Shown here: positions 32,200-37,262 of the stretch, in pieces | Position numbering within the stretch: the stretch's first letter is position 1 | Layout of the letters: the number at the start of each line of letters is the position of its first letter | From: an uncultured Saprospiraceae bacterium | Lineage (GTDB): Bacteria > Bacteroidota > Bacteroidia > Chitinophagales > Saprospiraceae | Length of the DNA: 37,262 bases | Assembly: GCA_937969415.1 (NCBI GenBank) | Contig: CALBWK010000234.1 | Coordinates: 1-37,262, forward strand | Reading direction: 5' to 3' | Position numbers and translations under genes: made by a program | The notes under the pieces: generated by a model | The model's database searches: none | What the model saw: only the letters and a program-made list of their open reading frames with translations | What the model was told of the DNA's origin: nothing

Positions 32200-33402
32200 C
32201 TATTTAACCAATATTGGGTCGGAAATTCCATCGGGATCACCTACCACATTACCATCTATCGTATTGGCACCTATCATAAGCAAGCCTGCGATATGAGGAG
32301 CAGCCATAGAGGTACCACTAATTGTGTGATAACTTCCATCATTCCAGGTAGAGAGGATATCTACTCCTGGGGCACAATATTTTACCGAGGCACCATAATT
32401 AGAAAAATTTGCAAAGGCGTCAAAACTGTCCATCGCTGACACTGTAAATACATTAGGTCCAATGGCTCTGGCAGGAGATGAATTATCTGTATCCTCTGCA
32501 GAATTACCAGCAGCAATTACGAATTTAACTCCTGTACTCTGTGCAGCATTTATTACAGCCTGATCCAAAGTTTGGTAAACACCACCACCTAAACTCATAT
32601 TAGCTACATCTCCTGGACGAGCATATCGAGCTACATGGTCTACACCTGCAAGTATTCCAGACCAAGATCCGGAACCTGAACGATCCAACACCTTTACGGG
32701 CACTACAGTAGCTCCCGCAGCTACACCGATAACACCAAAGTCATTATCCATTGCAGCTATGGTGCCAGCCACGTGTGTTCCATGACCATTATTATCATCA
32801 GTTCCTGCGTCTCTACCTCTTGTGTAAGCTGAGAACTCATAAGTCCTGTCTATGTTCAGGTCAGTATGATCTAAATCGATACCTGAATCCAGTATCCAGG
32901 CAACACTGCCCGCATGAGGTTCACCGCCATTGACCCTAGAAATTCCCCATGGTGTCTCTTGTGCAGGAGTTGTCTCTGGCTCTGGTTCTGAGTCACCAGT
33001 TTTGTTCCAACCCTTACCAGGAGGAGGGCCCAAGGTAAGTACCTCATCAAGTTCGATATTGTCTATTTCTGTCAACATCTCAAGCTTTTTTACTTGTCCT
33101 GGAGATAAGTAAGCTGTAAATCCTTTAAGTGCAGAAGAATAGGTATGCTCTGGTTCTTGGTCTGCGCCTATATTTTTTAGCAGACCCTTTCCTATACCTT
33201 TTACCTCAGAGAGAGTTTCCATATCTACACCCTCTTTCAGTGTGATGACATATCTGTCTCTTCCACGTAGCGATAGTTCACTATCCGCGCTTACACCATC
33301 TGGAGCTGTTAAGTAATCCAACTCACTGTCGTGAGTACATTGGATATAAATCATAGATAACACCGCTGTTCCCAACAGCATTGCTTTTGTTCTTAGTTTC
33401 AT
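32200..33402 (-). CDS. Secreted subtilisin-like serine protease (S8)
   Basis: A 400-residue exported protease. After a signal region (possible lipid-modified C22 in IYIQCTHD, although Q at -1 is unusual for a lipobox) comes an inhibitor-I9-like propeptide (about 48-125). The S8 catalytic domain follows, with D172 in WILDSGIDLDH, H207 in NGHGTHVAGT, oxyanion N300 in AAGNS and nucleophile S365 in SGTSMAAPH. The order matches the proteinase K group. No T9SS tail or other C-terminal domain is present. It converges with the lysine-rich protein gene across a terminator. Confidence 0.93.
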   Translation of the reverse strand: MKLRTKAMLLGTAVLSMIYIQCTHDSELDYLTAPDGVSADSELSLRGRDRYVITLKEGVDMETLSEVKGIGKGLLKNIGADQEPEHTYSSALKGFTAYLSPGQVKKLEMLTEIDNIELDEVLTLGPPPGKGWNKTGDSEPEPETTPAQETPWGISRVNGGEPHAGSVAWILDSGIDLDHTDLNIDRTYEFSAYTRGRDAGTDDNNGHGTHVAGTIAAMDNDFGVIGVAAGATVVPVKVLDRSGSGSWSGILAGVDHVARYARPGDVANMSLGGGVYQTLDQAVINAAQSTGVKFVIAAGNSAEDTDNSSPARAIGPNVFTVSAMDSFDAFANFSNYGASVKYCAPGVDILSTWNDGSYHTISGTSMAAPHIAGLLMIGANTIDGNVVGDPDGISDPILVK

Positions 33403-33627
33403 TAAAAGTAAGGTTGTTATTATTTATAAATATTCTATCACAAACAAGACAAACCCAATAATTCTCACCCTAGATAATTATTGTTAAAAACCTCTTGAAG
33501 TAGATTCATTTACATCCTAAAACATCACTAAGTCTAATTCTTTACAGAAGAAATTTAACATATTATACAAATTGTCAATACCATAAGATTCAACTATCAA
33601 TGAAAAAACTAAAACAGTATCTCCTCC

Positions 33628-33663
33628 AAAAAAAAACCGTACCATCATCATTTGATAGTACGG
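33628..33663 (-). terminator. Terminator downstream of the T9SS remnant
   Basis: On the minus strand CCGTAC and GTACGG form a stem (extended by an imperfect inner part) followed by nine T residues (33628-33636). It lies 35 bp past the end of the decayed sorting domain, so a formerly complete gene probably ended here. Confidence 0.8.
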
Positions 33664-33697
33664 CACAACATTATTATCGACTAATGTCTAATATATC

Positions 33698-33826
33698 TTA
33701 TCGCATCTTCAAAAGTTGCTATGTCATCGTCTGTGACTCTGATGATACTTTTACAAAATAGAGTCCTTGCGCCAAATCACTTGAATCCAAGGTATACACT
33801 GCCTGCAATAAAATACCGTATACTAA
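33698..33826 (-). pseudogene. Remnant of a T9SS-cargo gene (sorting domain)
   Basis: Minus-strand translation gives LVYGILLQ, then AVYTLDSSDLAQGLYFVKVS, then a few residues to a TAG at 33719-33721. In the same frame QLLKMR and a TAA follow. The pattern 'TLDSSDLAQGLYFVKV...QLLKM' is that of a T9SS C-terminal sorting domain. A stop precedes it at 33827-33829, so only the last 40 or so codons survive, with an in-frame nonsense codon. No start or cargo domain remains upstream. Confidence 0.65.
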
Positions 33827-34101
33827 TCAATAGTTAACATAATCACATTGACCAATAGAACTTATGCATTTCCAAAAAAAACATCCTTACCCCTTCTGTG
33901 TCCTGACGTTACTTTTCCGGAATGATTTGGTGGCTTAACAATTTGTCAATACTTTGGCCTTCCTAATTACGGCAAGGATTCCAAACATAGAATCTACTCA
34001 AATAGTCTAATTTTCTTAATTGTACTTATAATACTGAGTAAACGCTAAACCTGCAAGACTTTACAAAGACATCATTTTAGATACTTTACAAAACTCTCAT
34101 T

Positions 34102-35181
34102 ATGCTTAGGATAATCCTTCTAGTACTTGTGCCTTTCTTTTCTGCTGCACAGATAACAGACGATCTTCATAATATTATCGAAGAAATAGACTTGAGTCAA
34201 GATACTGCTCGTGGCATCTACGATTGGATGACAGAAAACATAAAATATGATGTCAAAGAACTTAAGAGAGTAGAAGAAGCGAATAAGAAGCGTGGCCAAA
34301 AAACGAAGAAGAGCCAAGAGGAATGGGAAGAGAGTTTATTAAAATCTGTTATTAAGAAGAAGAAAGGTGTCTGCCAAGGCTACTCGATACTCTTTGATGC
34401 CATTGCCAAAGAGTTAGGTTTGCCCTCGGCCATTATTACTGGCTACGTAAAAGACAATGATGGAAAAATTCTCAATAAGATAGGTCACTCCTGGAACGCT
34501 ATTAAGACAGATGGACGCTGGATTCTCGTCGATGCCACCTGGGGTGCAGGTTACCTAAATGAACGAGGAAAATTTATTAAAGCAAATAAAGACAACTGGT
34601 ATGATGTAGATCCTAGTGAAATGATAAAACGACATATGCCATATGATCCTTTATGGCAGTTATTAGAGGATCCTGTCTCTTATGCTGAATTCAAAAATGA
34701 TAAGACAGAAGAGGCCTCAATCACTATTATTATTCCCGATGATGTCGACAAGCAAGTCCATCTAACTTTTGCTGAAAGTCAAATTGCCGCTATAGAAAGA
34801 TCTGAAAAATTTGGGTACGCCAATAATCTCACTAAAAAATGGAGAAAATTTAACTCGAAAAATTTAGAAGTTAAAAGTGACCAAGAAACAGGAGAAAATC
34901 TTAATGACCTCAATGCGTTGATGATTCAATACTCTGATGAGTACAATATCTATCTAAAAAATGGAAGGAAAAAACAAATTAAAGGAAAGCAATGGACAAG
35001 TGCTTACTCCTTAGAAAGATTAAAGACGCTTGCACCTCAAGTCGACAAGGTCATAGAAGAATACGAGAGCCTAGACGTTAACAATCGCAGCTTAAGCAAA
35101 GTCATTACAAAGAACAAAACTCAAGCAAAAAAACTACTCAGATATATCAATAAAGAGATAGAATTCTTGGAAGGCAATTAA
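34102..35181 (+). CDS. Secreted transglutaminase-like domain protein
   Basis: A 359-residue exported protein (signal peptide about 1-17, ending FSAAQ) with a transglutaminase-like cysteine-protease fold. The triad is visible: C91 in KGVCQGYSILFDA, H129 in IGHSWNAIKTDGRW and D144 in LVDATWGAGY. The region after about residue 190 is charged and helical, with no recognised domain. Bacterial members act as peptidases or cross-linking enzymes; the substrate is unknown. It appears monocistronic. Confidence 0.85.
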   Translation: MLRIILLVLVPFFSAAQITDDLHNIIEEIDLSQDTARGIYDWMTENIKYDVKELKRVEEANKKRGQKTKKSQEEWEESLLKSVIKKKKGVCQGYSILFDAIAKELGLPSAIITGYVKDNDGKILNKIGHSWNAIKTDGRWILVDATWGAGYLNERGKFIKANKDNWYDVDPSEMIKRHMPYDPLWQLLEDPVSYAEFKNDKTEEASITIIIPDDVDKQVHLTFAESQIAAIERSEKFGYANNLTKKWRKFNSKNLEVKSDQETGENLNDLNALMIQYSDEYNIYLKNGRKKQIKGKQWTSAYSLERLKTLAPQVDKVIEEYESLDVNNRSLSKVITKNKTQAKKLLRYINKEIEFLEGN

Positions 35182-35531
35182 GAACAGTATTTATTCCTGC
35201 GCTTCACTCGATTCAAATGCAATTACTATTAGCAAGAAAAGGTGCACTCGTAGCCTAACGTCAACACCTTAGCAAAAGAATAAAAAGTCTCTGTCGAAGA
35301 CAGTTACAATACAATACATAGCCATCTCTCAACGTCAATCACTATAACACAAGCATCATAAAGAGTTTACAACATCGTAAAAAACAGGTGCAAATTAGGA
35401 TACTTCCTAATAAAATTAATTCTACCTTTGACCTAGAAAATTTAATTATGATGTTTACCTGTACGAGTTCGAGACTGCTTACACAACCAATCAACCGGTA
35501 GGAAGACACCATATACAATAATAAAAATTGC
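35182..35531. other. Intergenic region before the MFS gene
   Basis: These 350 bp hold no convincing gene. A minus-strand frame across 35342-35638 has no family resemblance and overlaps the MFS start. A TAnnTTTG-type box at 35423-35430 and the terminator at 35532-35564 would bracket a transcript of about 130 nt, either a small RNA or an attenuated leader. Confidence 0.5.
35423..35430 (+). promoter_or_regulatory. Candidate -7 promoter box
   Basis: TACCTTTG matches the Bacteroidetes TAnnTTTG consensus. It lies about 110 bases upstream of the terminator hairpin at 35532 and 137 bases before the MFS ATG. No clear -33 TTG is present. Confidence 0.28.
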
Positions 35532-35564
35532 AAAGCCTTGTCGACCTCTCGACAGGGCTTTTTT
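35532..35564 (+). terminator. Strong terminator hairpin abutting the MFS start codon
   Basis: AAGCCTTGTCGA (35533-35544) pairs with TCGACAGGGCTT (35549-35560) over 12 bp with one G-U pair and a CCTC loop, followed by six T residues (35559-35564). The ATG at 35568 is only three bases further on. It either ends an upstream transcript or attenuates the MFS gene. Confidence 0.85.
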
Positions 35565-35567
35565 AAT

Positions 35568-36776
35568 ATGAAACTGTTAGAATTATATAAAAAATCATTC
35601 TCTGGCCTCTCCAAAGACGTGTGGTCGTTAGCACTCATCTATCTTGTCAATAGATGTGGTGAGATGGTCATTCCTTTTATGAGTGTATACCTGACGACGC
35701 AGCTGGGCTTTGGAAAAACTGAAGCTGGGATTGTTCTTTTTTGTTTCGGTCTAGGTGCACTGATGGGATCCAACTTAGGTGGCTATCTCAGTGATCGTAT
35801 TGGCAACTTTAAGGTAATGGTGATCAGTCTAGCCGGTTGCGGGACAGGTTACATCAGCATATTGTTCTTTCAAGATTTTATAGCGTTGTGCCTAGTGCTC
35901 TTGGTTACTGCCATCTTTTCTAGTATGTTCAGTCCAGCAGCTTTTAGTGCGGTGACGATGTGGGGTGATCCCAAAAATCAAACGAGAGGTTTCTCTTTAT
36001 TGAGGATGGCCATCAACCTTGGCTTTGCCATAGGGCCTGCGGTGGGTGGCCTGCTCGCTCATAAGTATGGCTACAGTTGGGTCTTTATTGTGGATGGCTT
36101 GACTTGCTTTATCGCTGTAGCAGTACTCTTTCTGGTGCTTCGTCATCGCAATATCAAGTTCGAGAAAAAACCCAAGGTCCAATCGGCTTCACCCTCTCCC
36201 TACAAAGATGGTTTCTTGATGCTCTTTCTTTTTCTTAATCTCATCAATATGGTGGCCTTCTTCCAGATTCTTTTTTCTGTGCCCGTCTACTTTAAGGAAG
36301 TCGTTATGATGGATGAGTTTCTGATCGGTCTCTTTTTTACCGCCAATGGTATATTGGTCTTTCTATGGGAGATGCCACTTGTCTATATCATCGAGCAGAA
36401 AAAGAAATTTATACAACCTATGATAGCAGGAGCCATTCTTATCGGTATCGCTTTTGCTTGTCTCAACATATTCTCTAGCCCTATTGTCGCCATTACTCTA
36501 TTTAGCTTACTCATCGCTATCGGTGAGGTCATCAATTTCCCGCTCATTCCGACACTAGCGATGAAGCGGGCCGACACAGACAATCAAGGAAAATATATGG
36601 GAGTCGTATCGATGATGTTTGCTATGGCTTTTCTTATATCTCCCGTGGCAGGGCTACCTGTTATCGACCTTGTAGGATACGATGTGTACTATTTTATTGC
36701 GGCAGGGCTTTCCGTGCTGTCGGGTTTTTGTTTGTGGTTGCTGCGGAGGCGATTTGATGATATGGCGGAAGACTAG
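35568..36776 (+). CDS. MFS transporter
   Basis: A 402-residue, probably 12-helix major facilitator superfamily transporter of the drug/proton antiporter type. The family motif A is visible as GGYLSDRIGNFKVM in the loop after helix 2, and the helix-5 region has GFAIGPAVGGLLAHKYGYSW. I chose the ATG at 35568. An alternative TTG at 35538 would put ten residues inside the terminator hairpin. The substrate cannot be told from sequence. It stands alone on its strand, and a repeat array follows its stop. Confidence 0.88.
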   Translation: MKLLELYKKSFSGLSKDVWSLALIYLVNRCGEMVIPFMSVYLTTQLGFGKTEAGIVLFCFGLGALMGSNLGGYLSDRIGNFKVMVISLAGCGTGYISILFFQDFIALCLVLLVTAIFSSMFSPAAFSAVTMWGDPKNQTRGFSLLRMAINLGFAIGPAVGGLLAHKYGYSWVFIVDGLTCFIAVAVLFLVLRHRNIKFEKKPKVQSASPSPYKDGFLMLFLFLNLINMVAFFQILFSVPVYFKEVVMMDEFLIGLFFTANGILVFLWEMPLVYIIEQKKKFIQPMIAGAILIGIAFACLNIFSSPIVAITLFSLLIAIGEVINFPLIPTLAMKRADTDNQGKYMGVVSMMFAMAFLISPVAGLPVIDLVGYDVYYFIAAGLSVLSGFCLWLLRRRFDDMAED

Positions 36777-36781
36777 TGCAG

Positions 36782-36850
36782 AGGGTTTAGGTTTAAAGGG
36801 TTTAAAGGCATAAGGGTTTAAGGGTTTAAAGGTTTAAAGGTTGAGGGTTT
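36782..36850 (+). repeat. GGGTTTAAA short-period repeat array
   Basis: At least six degenerate copies of a 9-base unit (GGGTTTAAA or AGGTTTAAA) lie directly after the MFS stop codon. It is noncoding. It resembles in style the AATCCT and AACTATG arrays elsewhere in the window but has a different unit. Confidence 0.6.
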
Positions 36851-37051
36851 GTACGGGAGGCGGTTCTTCACATTCGACTTTCTTCGTTCGCTCAGTGTAG
36901 GCCTTTAGGAAATCAGAAGGCAGTGGCAGAGTGCATAGTTTGTCGCTGAGCTGCGAGTCTCCAATATCCCTACTGACAAAAATGAATTAACTTTAACTGA
37001 TTATGTGAGAGGGAAAAATTTCTTTTCATCTTGCTAGCACAGGTACAATCA

Positions 37052-37262
37052 ATGATGAGAGCAATATTATTTCTAACCTTATGCTTCTGGCAGGTCGTCC
37101 TCGCCGCCCAGAAAGAAGACCATATTTGGTTGTACAACTGGTCCAATTCATTTTTTGCCGAGCCAAATGATGAGTGGGGTTGCAGTGTGATTGATTTTAA
37201 TTCTTTACCTCCTAGTATCTATGAGAAGCCGGAGATTACCTTAAGCTCTAGCGAGGCGCATG
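37052..37262 (+). CDS. Secreted protein, 5' part only
   Basis: The reading frame opens at ATG 37052 (a second ATG follows at once) and runs off the window end. The 70 visible residues begin with a signal peptide (MMRAILFLTLCFWQVVLAAQ), then KEDHIWLYNW and a segment with DEWGCSVIDFNSLPPSIYEK. That opening resembles large T9SS cargo proteins I recall from Saprospiria-type bacteria, but the C-terminus is not visible. Confidence 0.6.
   Translation, partial: MMRAILFLTLCFWQVVLAAQKEDHIWLYNWSNSFFAEPNDEWGCSVIDFNSLPPSIYEKPEITLSSSEAH

Larger units (their letters stand above)
33403..34101. other. Intergenic region with a gene remnant
   Basis: This stretch of about 700 bp has no intact gene. It contains a minus-strand T9SS sorting-domain remnant (33698-33826) and a terminator after it (33628-33663). 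The remaining sequence, about 33830-34101, is AT-rich with no feature that I can identify apart from the presumed promoter of the transglutaminase-like gene. Confidence 0.6.

Noticed and set aside
35459-35480. T-loop-like GAGTTCGAGACT suggesting a tRNA
   Set aside because: The flanking bases do not pair as a T-stem, and no acceptor, D or anticodon arm could be found.
35342-35638. Minus-strand frame of 98 codons upstream of the MFS gene
   Set aside because: It has no family resemblance, overlaps the MFS start and the terminator hairpin, and looks like chance.

Overview
The window looks like a chromosomal segment of a Bacteroidota (Bacteroidetes) bacterium, most likely from the Saprospiria/Lewinella side of the phylum. 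Four things point there: type IX secretion (T9SS) C-terminal sorting domains, a proline-rich TonB energy transducer beside gcvH and a VanZ-like gene, a eukaryotic-type citrate synthase, and AT-rich leaders without Shine-Dalgarno sequences. The exact lineage is inference. I saw no rRNA, tRNA, CRISPR array, phage genes or complete insertion sequence.

Layout. (1) 1-400 is a gene-poor repeat and hairpin region. (2) 401-3549, minus strand: citrate synthase, GcvH, a VanZ-like protein and TonB. (3) 3763-5962: a DUF3109 cysteine-rich protein, TatA, a DoxX-like membrane protein and a DUF2807 secreted protein. (4) 5998-9552, minus strand: a tight light/DNA-repair operon (photolyase/cryptochrome, PhrB-like photolyase-related protein, AlkB), with a divergent Crp/Fnr regulator at 9628. 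(5) 10363-12064: a YiaA-like membrane protein, an outer-membrane protein and a P-loop kinase. (6) 12162-15828, minus strand: a surface-protein operon with one T9SS protein followed by three paralogous secreted collagen-like proteins. (7) 16160-25073, plus strand: a seven-gene, nearly gapless operon, the most interesting part of the window. It encodes an HMG-CoA reductase, a UbiA-family prenyltransferase, a rifampin-phosphotransferase-like dikinase, a BtaA-like (DUF3419) aminocarboxypropyl transferase, a phytol/dolichol-kinase-like protein, a GNAT acyltransferase and an OleC-like AMP-forming ligase. (8) 25070-26254, minus strand: an alpha/beta-hydrolase-OsmC fusion. (9) 26641-27327: a truncated PAS gene meeting a truncated lipoprotein gene tail to tail, apparently a rearrangement scar. 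(10) 27966-30953: a 995-residue DnaE-family polymerase with a TTG start, preceded by a short-period repeat array. (11) 31112-33402: a small lipoprotein, a lysine/acid-rich secreted protein and a subtilase. (12) 33403-34101: a decayed T9SS sorting domain with its terminator still intact. (13) 34102-36776: a secreted transglutaminase-like protein and an MFS transporter whose start codon directly follows a strong terminator hairpin. (14) The 5' end of another secreted protein, cut by the window edge.

How the genes may work together. The seven-gene operon combines isoprenoid supply (mevalonate formation), prenyl-group transfer, two different phosphotransfer enzymes, transfer of a homoserine-like group from SAM, and acyl activation plus N-acyl transfer. 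My inference is a pathway to an isoprenoid-derived, aminocarboxypropylated and possibly N-acylated polar lipid or small molecule. I do not recognise this combination as a characterised pathway. The two photolyase-family proteins each lack a canonical electron-transfer feature of their relatives (iron-sulfur ligands in one, two of the three Trp-triad positions in the other). The three collagen-like proteins have nearly matched Gly-X-Y lengths and could form a heterotrimer.
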